From contig CAMNHV010000020.1 of NCBI GenBank assembly GCA_946539855.1, positions 1-31,242 of the forward strand: DNA of 31,242 nucleotides. Direction: 5' to 3'. Positions 1 to 8,436 of the stretch are shown here, one piece after another; position 1 is the first letter of the stretch, and the number at the start of each line of letters is the position of its first letter. The position numbers and the translations under genes were made by a program. The DNA comes from CAG-791 sp002449595. Its GTDB lineage: Bacteria; Bacillota; Clostridia; Lachnospirales; Lachnospiraceae. A model generated the notes under the pieces. The model did no database searches. It saw nothing but the letters and a program-made list of their open reading frames with translations, and was not told where the DNA came from.

Positions 1-275
1 TGGTACAGCTTCGTCTTTCTGCCGGTCAGTTTCCTGCGGACCCGCGAGAACAGATCCATGTAGGAATCCGTGATCGCCGTGATCTCCTCCGCACCCGCGC
101 GCACATAGTCGATCCCGAAGACGTCCCGGAGGAGCGGCGACCGAAGCTTTTCCTGCGGACCGTATCCTGTGACGTCGTCGATCTTCACGTCGCGTCCCGT
201 ATGCATGAGTGCGAGGCAGAGGGCGTACTGGAACATCTGGTTGCCGAGCCCTCCGCTGAGCTGGAGTATGATCAT
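1..275 (-). CDS. Alpha-1,2-fucosyltransferase (GT11), N-terminal part, cut by window edge
   Basis: This gene starts at the ATG at 275-273 and runs off the left end with no stop, giving 91 codons. The translation opens MIILQLSGGLGNQMFQYALC. The GGLGNQMFQYA motif is the hallmark of family GT11, whose members transfer L-fucose from GDP-fucose, usually in alpha-1,2 linkage. The later segment around residues 78-91 (LFSRVRRKLTGRK) also fits GT11. The HxRRGDY-type donor-binding motif of the family would lie beyond the edge and cannot be checked. AGGGA lies 7 nt upstream of the start. It is the last visible gene of the glycan operon, 57 nt after the GT2 stop. Fucose addition to the surface glycan is inferred; the GDP-fucose synthesis genes are not in the window. 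Confidence 0.85.
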   Translation of the reverse strand, partial: MIILQLSGGLGNQMFQYALCLALMHTGRDVKIDDVTGYGPQEKLRSPLLRDVFGIDYVRAGAEEITAITDSYMDLFSRVRRKLTGRKTKLY

Positions 276-332
276 TCTGTTTCCCTGTATCTGTGAATTC
301 CTTCAGCGCATCAGGAGATCTTCCCGACTTCT

Positions 333-1430
333 TCAGTTCCCGCCGCGCCGCAGCGCGTGGAGCTTCCGCTTGAACGGGATGATGATCCCGTCGTTCAGGT
401 CCATGAACCGCCCGTACAGCTTCTCCGACCGCAGATAGAGGTCCATCTTTTTCTTCTCGTTCGGGTTGGCGACCGGGCACCGGTAGGCGGCGTCCATGTT
501 CGGCCGCTCGCGCATCACGATCTCCCGGAGCGCGCGGAGCTTCTCCCCTGCTGCCGGATCCTTGCTCCGCATCGTCTTCGTCACATAGATGAGAAGGCGC
601 TTGTATAAAAAGTAGTTCTGCGTGTCCGCGAGATCCTGCCGCCCGATCCCCTTCAGGAACGCCGCCCGGTCCAGGTAGATCGGGATCTGGTCCGTGAGGA
701 TCCTTGTGCTGATGCTCTCGCGCCCGTCGTTCATATAACTGCCGCTGCGGTCGCAGACGTAATTGTGGGACGCGTGGTCGAGGTAGATCACGCTGTCCAT
801 CTTCGTCAGCAGCTGCGTCGTGTAGTAGATATCCTCGTACCACCGGTGTTCGTCGAACCGGATGTCGCCGATCCGGTCCCTCCGGTAGAGCTTGTTCCAG
901 CCGGCGTTCTGTATCTGGATGTCGTCGTTTTCCCGGATGTACTGCGTGAGCGCCTCGCCGCCCGTGAGCAGCAGTGCCCGCTCCTTCGACAGATCGACGA
1001 TATGGTCCGTGTAGATCTGCCGGTACCTGCAGACCGCCATGTCGGCGCCGAATTCCTGCAGCGCGCGCATCATGCGCTCGTACATGTCCTCGTCCGCCCA
1101 GTCGTCGCCGTCCATGAAGGCGATGAATTCGCCCGTCGACTCGCGGATCCCGGTGTTGCGCACAGACGCGAGCCCGCCGTTCTCCTTGTGGATGACGCGG
1201 ACTCTCGGGTCCCTTGCAGCGTACGCGTCGCAGAGCGCGGGGCAGCCGTCCGGCGAGCCGTCGTCCACGAGAATGATCTCGAGGTTGCGGTATGTCTGGT
1301 TCAGCAGCGATTCCACGCAGCGCGGAAGCAGGTCCTCGATCTTATAGATCGCGACGCTGACGGAGATCTTCCATTTCTGTTCTTCCTCCGGGATCTTCGC
1401 CGGAGCATACGGTGTGATCCAGTCCATCAT
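333..1430 (-). CDS. Family 2 glycosyltransferase
   Basis: This 365-residue protein has a GT-A fold GT2 domain in its first ~220 residues: VSVAIYKIEDLLPRCVESL near the N-terminus, the nucleotide-binding VDDGSPD at 55-61, ENGGLASVRNTG around 83-94 and the DXD-type metal site in FMDGDDW at 105-111. It should transfer a sugar from a nucleotide donor to the growing lipid-linked oligosaccharide on the cytoplasmic side. No membrane segment is visible. The C-terminal ~140 residues are rich in basic and aromatic residues, as in many capsule GT2s. The start is 6 nt after the upstream AsnB stop and lacks a strong Shine-Dalgarno site, so translation probably depends on coupling. The first ~20 residues precede the core fold, so a later start is possible. 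Donor and acceptor cannot be told from sequence. Confidence 0.85.
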   Translation of the reverse strand: MMDWITPYAPAKIPEEEQKWKISVSVAIYKIEDLLPRCVESLLNQTYRNLEIILVDDGSPDGCPALCDAYAARDPRVRVIHKENGGLASVRNTGIRESTGEFIAFMDGDDWADEDMYERMMRALQEFGADMAVCRYRQIYTDHIVDLSKERALLLTGGEALTQYIRENDDIQIQNAGWNKLYRRDRIGDIRFDEHRWYEDIYYTTQLLTKMDSVIYLDHASHNYVCDRSGSYMNDGRESISTRILTDQIPIYLDRAAFLKGIGRQDLADTQNYFLYKRLLIYVTKTMRSKDPAAGEKLRALREIVMRERPNMDAAYRCPVANPNEKKKMDLYLRSEKLYGRFMDLNDGIIIPFKRKLHALRRGGN

Positions 1431-1436
1431 ATCCGT

Positions 1437-3377
1437 TTAACGCCCGAGGCAGGCCTTCGGGCACTCCTGCTTCACCCATGCCTGGAACATCAGCAGGTAC
1501 CAGATCTGGATGCGCCAGATGCCGCGCTCGGTAAAGTCGGTCCAGATCCTGTGCACGACGTCCGCGTCGAGATAGCCCTGCGCCTTGATGGCCGCGGGAT
1601 CCAGCAGTTCCTCCGCCCATGCGCGCAGTTCAGGCTCCTTTAACCATTTGCTGATCGGGATGGAAAAGCCCTTCTTCGGCCGATCCACAAGTTCCCGCGG
1701 GACGTGCCTGTACAGGATGTCCCGGAGGATCCTTTTCCCGTGCTTCCCGTCGCGCGAGGCCTCGCCCGCGCCCGACCGCAGATAGTCGATCGGCAGGGTC
1801 CATGCGAATTCCACGATGTCCTTGTCGAGCAGCGGAACTCTCGTCTCCAGCGACACCGCCATCGCGGTGCGGTCCACCTTCACCAGGATGTCGTCCGGGT
1901 GGTACATCTTCATATCCATCAGCATGACGTCCCGGTTCACCTCTCCGAGGACGTCCTGTCCGGTCAGCGTGTAAGCGTAAGGCAAAGCATTTCCCACCAG
2001 CGCGATCTTCGCTGTCAGCGGGTCCGTCTCGTGGGAGAGCCGGTAGATCTCCTCCGGTCCCGCCGCGCCGAGGAGCTTGCCCTTGATGCGGTAGATATCC
2101 TTTTTCACAAGAGGGCTGTGCAGCACGATGCCGGAAGCCGGCTTCCGGAGCGGCGCGGGGATCCTGCTGAGCTTGCCCCAGATCCGCTCGACGGACGCAT
2201 AAGAAGTATAGCCGCAGAAAAGCTCATCCCCCGCATCTCCCGACAGCGACACCGTGACGTGCTGTCTCGTCATGCGGCTCACCAGGTAGGTCGGGATCTG
2301 CGAGCTGTCGGCGAACGGCTCCGCGAACATCTTCGGCAGGAGCGGGATCACCGCCTTCGCGTCCTGGTCCGTGATGTACATCTCCGTGTGCTGCGTGCCG
2401 AGGTGCTGCGCGATCTGCGCGGCGACCTCCGCCTCGTTGTATTTCGGGTCCTCCATGCCGATCGTGAAGCTCCGGACGCTGCCGGGGCTCTCCGCCTGCA
2501 TGAGGGAGACGATCGTCGAGCTGTCGATGCCGGCGGACAGGAAGGCGCCGACCGGCACGTCCGCGACCATCTGGTCCCGGATCGAGGCGCGCATCAGGCG
2601 CTCCAGTTCCTGGGAAGCCTCTTCGAAGGAGCCCTTGAACGGATTCTTCGTCCCGCGCAGGGCCGCTTCTTCCACCGACCAGTAGGTCTCCTCGGAGATC
2701 TCCGCCTCCGTAAACGGGGCGCGGATCGTCAGGATCCTGCCCGGCGTGAGCTTCCGGATGCCCTTGTAGATCGTGTAGGGCGCAGGGATGTATCCGTGCG
2801 TGAAATAGATCGGAAGGACGCCCTGCTCCACCGGCAGATCAAATCCGTCGAGGCACGCGATGCAGCCTAGATCCGAGGCGAAGGCAAACGCCTTTCCTCC
2901 CGAGGATCCCGGGACAAAGCCGTAGTAGAGGGGCTTTTCACCGATGCGATCCCGGAAGAGCTGGAGCTTCTTCTCCTCGCGGTCATACAGCGCGACCGCG
3001 AACATGCCCTTCATGAACTGCAGGGCTTCTGCCGTCCCGTACGCCTCGAACGCCTCCAGCATCACTTCGGAATCCGAAGTACCGCGGAATGCGGTCACCT
3101 TCTTCTCATCGAGAAGTCTCTGCCGCAGTTCGCGGTGGTTGTAGATCTCGCCGTTGTAGACCATCGCGAAGCGGCCGGAGTGCGACAGCATCGGCTGTGC
3201 GCCGGTCTCGGACAGGTCCACGATCGCGAGCCGCCGGTGGCCGAGGACGACTTCCCCGTCGTCACTCTTCCACGTCCCGCCGGCGTCCGGCCCGCGGTGC
3301 AGCATGCGTTCTTTCATGCGTTCGATATTCTCTTCCGATCTCTCTCCGAATCGGATCAGTCCGGCGATTCCGCACAT
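1437..3377 (-). CDS. AsnB-family glutamine amidotransferase (first copy)
   Basis: This 646-residue protein has the two-domain layout of class B asparagine synthetase. The N-terminal glutaminase domain starts MCGIAGLIRF, so Cys2 is the nucleophile once Met1 is removed; YNGEIYN is at 74-80 and SDSEV at 101-105. The C-terminal ATP-pyrophosphatase domain has its PP-loop at 281-287. The loop reads SAGIDSS rather than the usual SGGxDSS, and the later loop reads SGDAGDELFCGY. In glycan loci such proteins (for example WbpS of P. aeruginosa O6) amidate sugar uronic acids instead of aspartate. That role fits the WbpO/WbpP genes here, but a normal asparagine synthetase cannot be excluded. AGGAG lies about 7 nt before the ATG. 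A second copy, AsnB-2, is at 5733-7634. Confidence 0.88.
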   Translation of the reverse strand: MCGIAGLIRFGERSEENIERMKERMLHRGPDAGGTWKSDDGEVVLGHRRLAIVDLSETGAQPMLSHSGRFAMVYNGEIYNHRELRQRLLDEKKVTAFRGTSDSEVMLEAFEAYGTAEALQFMKGMFAVALYDREEKKLQLFRDRIGEKPLYYGFVPGSSGGKAFAFASDLGCIACLDGFDLPVEQGVLPIYFTHGYIPAPYTIYKGIRKLTPGRILTIRAPFTEAEISEETYWSVEEAALRGTKNPFKGSFEEASQELERLMRASIRDQMVADVPVGAFLSAGIDSSTIVSLMQAESPGSVRSFTIGMEDPKYNEAEVAAQIAQHLGTQHTEMYITDQDAKAVIPLLPKMFAEPFADSSQIPTYLVSRMTRQHVTVSLSGDAGDELFCGYTSYASVERIWGKLSRIPAPLRKPASGIVLHSPLVKKDIYRIKGKLLGAAGPEEIYRLSHETDPLTAKIALVGNALPYAYTLTGQDVLGEVNRDVMLMDMKMYHPDDILVKVDRTAMAVSLETRVPLLDKDIVEFAWTLPIDYLRSGAGEASRDGKHGKRILRDILYRHVPRELVDRPKKGFSIPISKWLKEPELRAWAEELLDPAAIKAQGYLDADVVHRIWTDFTERGIWRIQIWYLLMFQAWVKQECPKACLGR

Positions 3378-3394
3378 ATATGATCTCCTGTGGT

Positions 3395-4495
3395 TTATTC
3401 CTCAGTTACAACAGGGGCAAAGTCCCCCGTCCGGATACGCTCCTGCACGAGCGCTTCGTTCTCATCCCGGTAGGCGAGCCAGTTCTCGTAAGCCGCGTCA
3501 TAGGACGCGTACGCGGCGTCCCCTCTGCGGTCCGGCAGATCGTAATTCTCCTTCAGCCACTCCTCCACGAAGGCGGTCACTTTCTCCGCGCCGCACACGT
3601 TGACGTGCGTCCCGTAGTCGGAGAAGTCGTCCCCGGTGAGCCCCATCTCTTCGTAGTGATCGTTCAGGTCGAGGAAGCCGAATCCCTGCTCCGTGACCAG
3701 CCGCTCGATGCTGTTGTACTTCTGCGCGTCCTGCTGCGTGATCTCGTAAGGGGACACGATGAACAGCGCGTCCTGTCCGTTCTCCTTCAGGAAGGCCATG
3801 AGCTCCTCGAGATGCCCCTGCTGGATGTCCTCCAGCGGCTCCTCCCCGGTCTCCGCCGAGAAATCTGTCAGCTCGGCCGGTCCCAGCTCATTCGACCCGA
3901 AGAAGCCCTTCAGCGGCTCCGGATACGCGAAAAAGACCGTCCGCAGCTGGCTCCGCAGGAACAGCGACTTCCAGTTGGAATGGTACTTCAGAATGTCGAA
4001 ATAATAGGCGGTCTCGTCCACGTCCTGGATCCAGTTCGTCTCCCGGACTTCGTCGGTGACGAGGCCGTTGATCGCGCGGATCCGGTTCACGGAATAGCGC
4101 AGGTTGTCGGTCACGCCGCGCGTGTAGGCCATGTTCTGGATCATGTCCCACTCCCTGCCGATGTACATCCGCACCTCGAAGATCATGAGCTCCGGCTTCT
4201 GCCGCCGCAGGGCCTCCCGTGCGAGGTAGATCTGCGCCGCAGGGCGCTGCAGGTTCGTGGAGAGCGGGTATCCCGCGATGCCCTTCTCGCCGTACATCTG
4301 CGGGAAGGAATAGTACGGAAACACGGAGCTGGAACCGATCGCGATCACGTCAATCGTGTTTTTCTTCTCCGCGTAGAATCCCACGAACCGGTCCTTGACC
4401 GATCCGCTCGTCCGCAGGCAGTATGTGAGCCCGGTCAGCACGACCAGGAAGATCGCGCAGAACGCGGCGATTTTAAGCCACTGTTTCTTAGTCAT
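3395..4495 (-). CDS. Membrane-anchored SGNH/GDSL-hydrolase-like protein
   Basis: This 366-residue protein has an uncleaved signal anchor (hydrophobic residues ~8-26 after a KK pair), placing the rest outside the membrane. IAIGSSSVFPYYSF at ~51-64 carries the nucleophile block of SGNH/GDSL enzymes. DYGTHVN near residue 293 supplies the Asp and His of the catalytic dyad. The layout resembles DltD/AlgJ/AlgX-like proteins that handle acyl groups on extracellular polymers, so O-acetyl transfer or removal on the glycan is the best guess. It is not a close match to a characterised enzyme that I recognise. AAGGA lies ~6 nt before the ATG. No membrane-bound O-acyltransferase partner is in the window. 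Confidence 0.7.
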   Translation of the reverse strand: MTKKQWLKIAAFCAIFLVVLTGLTYCLRTSGSVKDRFVGFYAEKKNTIDVIAIGSSSVFPYYSFPQMYGEKGIAGYPLSTNLQRPAAQIYLAREALRRQKPELMIFEVRMYIGREWDMIQNMAYTRGVTDNLRYSVNRIRAINGLVTDEVRETNWIQDVDETAYYFDILKYHSNWKSLFLRSQLRTVFFAYPEPLKGFFGSNELGPAELTDFSAETGEEPLEDIQQGHLEELMAFLKENGQDALFIVSPYEITQQDAQKYNSIERLVTEQGFGFLDLNDHYEEMGLTGDDFSDYGTHVNVCGAEKVTAFVEEWLKENYDLPDRRGDAAYASYDAAYENWLAYRDENEALVQERIRTGDFAPVVTEE

Positions 4496-4511
4496 TTGTA
4501 TCCTTATATCT

Positions 4512-4592
4512 CTGGAAAAAGATCCTGACTCCGGATCCTCGTTATTCCTTCATGCGTTTCAGGAAAAGGATCCCGACTCCGGATCCTCACTT
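4512..4592. repeat. Two 32-bp imperfect direct repeats, 48 bp apart
   Basis: The segments 4512-4543 and 4561-4592 are near copies, both centred on GACTCCGGATCCTC. Each holds an inverted pair (GATCC...GGATC in the first, GGATCC...GGATCC in the second) separated by 7 nt, so each could form a small hairpin. The second copy covers the last codons and stop of the GT4 gene ending at 4587; the first lies in the gap before the SGNH gene. There is no T-run, so this does not look like an intrinsic terminator. Confidence 0.6.
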
Positions 4593-5702
4593 TCCCTTCC
4601 TGCCGTCTGCGGCTTCCGACAGGCACTGTTCCCAGGCCTGCAGCGCTTTGTCCGGCGCGTAGATCTCCTGCACGCCGCGGGCATTTCTGCCCATCTCCTC
4701 CGCCTTCTGCCGGTCGGTGAGCATCCGCACGATTGCTTCCCCGAGTCGCTCCTCATCCCGCACGGGAACGAGCAGTCCATTCACGCCATCTTTAATGAGC
4801 TGCGCCGGTCCGCCGCTGGGGCAGTCCGTCGAGATGCACGGGAGCCCGAGCGACATCGCTTCGAGCAGCGCGTTCGGCATTCCCTCCGTGTCCGACGGGA
4901 GCACGAACAGCGACGCGCTGCGGATCCTGTCCTGCACGCGATCCACCGGGCCGGGGAGGGAGATCCGCTCTTCCATTCCCCGCTCTTTGACGAGCGTCCG
5001 CAGCTGCTCCAGGTCCGGGCCCTGCCCGAAGATCTCGAGGCGGCAGTCCGGGATGCGGTCCGCGACGTTGCAGAACGCGTCGATCAGGAGTCTCTGGTTC
5101 TTGTTGGCGTCGATCCGCCCGACGGTCACGATCCTGCCGTCCCTCTCTCCCTCAAACGGGGGCATGAGAAACTGCGGCTCGATCGGGTTGGGCAGAATGA
5201 TCGCTTTTTTGCTTATGTTCTCCGGGAAGAAGTTCCTGCTTCTCTCGGTCTGCAGCACGATGCGCGCCGCGCCGCCGAAGGTCCGGAATGCGGCCTTCTT
5301 CAGGGAAGGGTCCTCGTATTCCAGGGCCGGGTCTCCCCGCACGCCGCAGACGACCGGGATGTGCAGTCCTTTTGCCGTGAGGACCGCCATCACGTTGTTC
5401 TTGCCGATAAAGGAGAGGATGACGTCGGGCTTTTCTTCCTTCCAGATTCCTCTCAGCTTGCGGAACCTGCGCGCGAGATTCACGATCCGCCCGGCGATGC
5501 TGCTGCCCGCCGTCTCTTCCGGCGTGAGGTCCGAGATCCTCCGGCGGATGCGCCCGTCCAGCGCGTACTCGTCGCCGTCCACCCGCTGCGTCACGAGGAC
5601 GACTTCGCAGCCCCCCGCGAGAAGGTGGTGCGCGATCTGCGACATCACGCGTTCCGCGCCGCCCTTATGAAGTGAGCTGATAAATAGTGCAGCTTTCCGC
5701 AT
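4587..5702 (-). CDS. Family 4 glycosyltransferase (GT-B fold)
   Basis: This 371-residue GT4 enzyme is of typical length. The N-terminal acceptor-side domain starts MRKAALFISSLHKGGAERVM, with the glycine-rich GGAER loop. The C-terminal donor domain has VGRIDANKNQRLLIDAF and the EX7E signature in EGMPNALLEA (~268-277), followed by STDCPSGGPAQLI. It should act at the cytoplasmic membrane face, adding a sugar with retention of configuration. It is clearly related to the GT4 at 8437-9684 (same GGAERV start and GGPA segment) but lacks that protein's long insert. It starts about 30 nt after AsnB-2 and ends in the second copy of a short direct repeat. The sugar specificity is unknown. Confidence 0.88.
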   Translation of the reverse strand: MRKAALFISSLHKGGAERVMSQIAHHLLAGGCEVVLVTQRVDGDEYALDGRIRRRISDLTPEETAGSSIAGRIVNLARRFRKLRGIWKEEKPDVILSFIGKNNVMAVLTAKGLHIPVVCGVRGDPALEYEDPSLKKAAFRTFGGAARIVLQTERSRNFFPENISKKAIILPNPIEPQFLMPPFEGERDGRIVTVGRIDANKNQRLLIDAFCNVADRIPDCRLEIFGQGPDLEQLRTLVKERGMEERISLPGPVDRVQDRIRSASLFVLPSDTEGMPNALLEAMSLGLPCISTDCPSGGPAQLIKDGVNGLLVPVRDEERLGEAIVRMLTDRQKAEEMGRNARGVQEIYAPDKALQAWEQCLSEAADGRKGK

Positions 5703-5732
5703 AAAATGATCAGTTCCGCTTTCTGTGTGTGA

Positions 5733-7634
5733 CTACATGTATCTATTGTACCATTGCTGGAACACAAAGAACGCCCAGCAGATCCTCGAGTAGTTCGCGC
5801 CTGTCCCCGCGCCGGCGTCTCCGGTCCGCAGGTAATTCTCCACAAAGCCCGCGGCGTAGTCCGCGTCAAACAGCCCCTGCGCGCGCAGCATGTCCCGCGA
5901 CGCAAAGTCCGTCAGCTGCTCACGGAGCGGTCCGCGCAGCCACTTGTCAAGAGGGACGCTGAAACCCTTTTTCGGCCGGTCTAAGAGCTGTCGCGGAATG
6001 TAATCATACGCGACGTCCTTCAGGATCGTCTTGCCTTCGCCGCCCTTGTATTTGAACGCGTGCGGGATCCGGAAGGAGTACTCCATGACGTCCTTGTCCA
6101 GGATCGGGCACCGCGCCTCCAGCGAGTAAAACATGGACGCCCGGTCCACCTTGCAGAGGATGTCGCCGGGGAGGTAGTGGTCCATGTCGAGGAGCATCCG
6201 CGTCACCTGCCAATCCTTCGCGCCGTAGCTGCGCTCGGACGGATAATTGACCGGAAGCTGTTTTATTCCATCACCTTGCAGCGGAAACCGCTCCGCGAAC
6301 GCCGCGTAGCTTCCCGCGCCGAACTGGGTCTTCGTCTCCCTGTCGCGGTTCGCCGAGATGACGCGCAGCCGCAGCGGATACTTGTCTTCCAGTTTTCCGC
6401 CGCCCGCGGGGATCTGCCCGATGAGGTGGGCTGCCGCCCCGAGCGCGTCGAGCCGCTGTGCCTGCTGCACGCGGCGGTAAATGCCGTAGCCGCAGAAGAA
6501 CTCATCGCCGCCATCGCCCGAGAGCGCGACGGTGACGTCCTTTCTCGCGAGCATCGAGACCAGCATCGTCGGGATCTGCGAGGAGTCCGCGAAGGGCTCG
6601 TCGAAGCAGTCCGCGAGGGAGTCCGCAAGATCCAGCATCTCCTGCTCCCCGATGACGAGCTCCGTGTGATCCGTGCCCAGATGGCGCGCGACTTCCCGCG
6701 CATAGCCGGACTCGTCGTACTGCGCCTCCTCAAATCCGATGGAAAAGGTCTTCAGCGGCCGATCCAGGATGGACTGCGCGACAGCTGAGACGAGCGAGGA
6801 GTCGTAGCCTCCCGACAGGAAGCTTCCCAGCGGGACGTCCGCGATCATCCGCTCACGGACCGCCTTCGTGAGGCAGGCCTTCAGCCCTTCTTTTGCCTCC
6901 GCGTAATCTTTGATCTCATTCGCGCATCCCGCGGTCCAGGCGTCGCGAATGCTCCAGTACTTCCGCACGGAGAGATCGCCGGTCCCGTCCTTCGCTCTCC
7001 GGAAGGTGAGCACCGCGCCGGGCTCCAGTTTATAAACGTCCTCAAACACCGTCTCCGGCGCGTCGATGTACTGCTGGTACAGATACCGCGAGAGAACGTC
7101 CCTGCGCACGCGCCGCGGGAATCCCGGGCAGCGCATGATCGGGCGCAGCTCGGAAGCGAACACGAGATTCGTCCCATCAAACCAGTAATAGAGCGGCTTC
7201 TTGCCGATCCGGTCGCGCGCGATCGTGATCCGGTTTTCCGCCCTGTCGTAAACGGCGAACGCGAACATACCGCCCAGGCGGTCGACCGCGCTCTCGCCCC
7301 ATTTTTCAAACGCCGCGAGAATGATCTCCGTGTCGGAGCGGCTCCGGAACGGATAGCCTTCCAGCTCCTTCCTGAGCTCCCCGAAGTTGTAGATCTCCCC
7401 GTTGAAAACGACGGAGAGCCTCCCGTCCGCGGAGTGCATCGGCTGGTGTCCCAGCGGCGAGAGGTCGATGATCGCGAGCCTTCGCTGCGCGAGGCCGACG
7501 CTGTCCCCAGCGCCCGCGTCATAGATCTCGACGCCGGCGTCGTCCGGCCCGCGGCGGATCATCTCGTCGTTCATGACGCGGAGCTGCTCCTCCGTGATCT
7601 GTTTATTTGTAAAGAAACCGCAGATGCCGCACAT
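5733..7634 (-). CDS. AsnB-family glutamine amidotransferase (second copy)
   Basis: This 633-residue protein has the full class II glutaminase plus synthetase layout: MCGICGFF with Cys2, FNGEIYN at ~77-83, RSDTEI at ~99-104, a canonical PP-loop SGGYDSS at 274-280, and SGDGGDEFFCGY further on. All expected catalytic features are present, unlike AsnB-1, which has SAG in the PP-loop. The two copies are clearly diverged (different insert lengths around residues 150-240), so this is not a recent duplication. As above, it may amidate a hexuronic acid or sugar rather than aspartate; the glycan setting is the only evidence for that. A GGGAG stretch lies ~13 nt before the ATG, farther than ideal. Confidence 0.9.
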   Translation of the reverse strand: MCGICGFFTNKQITEEQLRVMNDEMIRRGPDDAGVEIYDAGAGDSVGLAQRRLAIIDLSPLGHQPMHSADGRLSVVFNGEIYNFGELRKELEGYPFRSRSDTEIILAAFEKWGESAVDRLGGMFAFAVYDRAENRITIARDRIGKKPLYYWFDGTNLVFASELRPIMRCPGFPRRVRRDVLSRYLYQQYIDAPETVFEDVYKLEPGAVLTFRRAKDGTGDLSVRKYWSIRDAWTAGCANEIKDYAEAKEGLKACLTKAVRERMIADVPLGSFLSGGYDSSLVSAVAQSILDRPLKTFSIGFEEAQYDESGYAREVARHLGTDHTELVIGEQEMLDLADSLADCFDEPFADSSQIPTMLVSMLARKDVTVALSGDGGDEFFCGYGIYRRVQQAQRLDALGAAAHLIGQIPAGGGKLEDKYPLRLRVISANRDRETKTQFGAGSYAAFAERFPLQGDGIKQLPVNYPSERSYGAKDWQVTRMLLDMDHYLPGDILCKVDRASMFYSLEARCPILDKDVMEYSFRIPHAFKYKGGEGKTILKDVAYDYIPRQLLDRPKKGFSVPLDKWLRGPLREQLTDFASRDMLRAQGLFDADYAAGFVENYLRTGDAGAGTGANYSRICWAFFVFQQWYNRYM

Positions 7635-7655
7635 TCTTTCTGCTGCTCTCCCTGT

Positions 7656-8423
7656 TTAATCCTCGTCCGGCCCGATCGTCCGCTCAAACTCGTCTCTATA
7701 CTGCGCGAAGTCCTTGCACTCCTTGTCGACCGAGTCCAGGAGTTCCTCGTACTTCTCGTTCAGAAGCGTCCGGAAGTTGTTGCGGTTGTCGTACCCTTCC
7801 TTCGTCCACGCGAACGGGTGCGTCAGGATCTGGACCTTCTTGTTGCCGAGGATCGTCTCCTCGTTCGGATAGCCGTAGCGCCAGATGTGGTTCGCGTCCG
7901 ACATGTACTTCACCTCGAGCTTCGAGTCCGGCTGCGCCTTCGGGTCGAACGTGAAGAAGTCGTCCTGGTACGCGTTCAGGATGCCGTCGAACTTGAAGTT
8001 CGCCGCCAGCGCGTCCGGCGACGGCCTGTGGATCGAAAACGCGTGGATCTCAAACCCGAGCATCGTGCTGAGCATATCGATCTCCTGCAGGATCTCCCCG
8101 CGCACCGCCTCCATGTCGGTCATGCCGTTCAGCGCGAAGTGCAGCCCGATGTGCTGCCCGCGCTCGTGCATCTCCTTCAGGATGTCCCGGTTCTTTCTGG
8201 AGAGGATGTTGTAAGAATTATTCGTCCACTGGAAAAAGTAATGCGACCTGAAATCCATGCTTTCCTCTACCCGGGAGAGCGCGAGTGCCCTCTCGACGGA
8301 GTACTCCACGTCGTGACGCATGATGACGAAAGAATCCCTGCCGAGCGCCTCCTGATAGGTCGCCTGCCTGCCGGATTCCTTGATGATCCGGATGATCTCT
8401 CTGTAATCGTCAAATGAAAACAT
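7656..8423 (-). CDS. Polysaccharide-deacetylase-like protein (divergent NodB fold)
   Basis: This 255-residue protein carries motif remnants of the NodB/CE4 family: IMRHDVEYS at ~34-42 in place of the usual TFDD, HIGLHF at 91-96 in the position of the HxxxH metal site, SIHRPSP at ~130-136 and ILTHPFAW near 195. It has no signal peptide or membrane span, so it probably acts in the cytoplasm on a nucleotide sugar or lipid-linked intermediate, not on the finished polymer. Similar RHDVD-type proteins are common in capsule loci and are poorly characterised. It sits 21 nt before AsnB-2 and 13 nt after a GT4. Removal of an N-acetyl group before formylation or amidation is a possible role, but this is inference. 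Confidence 0.65.
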   Translation of the reverse strand: MFSFDDYREIIRIIKESGRQATYQEALGRDSFVIMRHDVEYSVERALALSRVEESMDFRSHYFFQWTNNSYNILSRKNRDILKEMHERGQHIGLHFALNGMTDMEAVRGEILQEIDMLSTMLGFEIHAFSIHRPSPDALAANFKFDGILNAYQDDFFTFDPKAQPDSKLEVKYMSDANHIWRYGYPNEETILGNKKVQILTHPFAWTKEGYDNRNNFRTLLNEKYEELLDSVDKECKDFAQYRDEFERTIGPDED

Positions 8424-8436
8424 CTTTATTCCTCTT

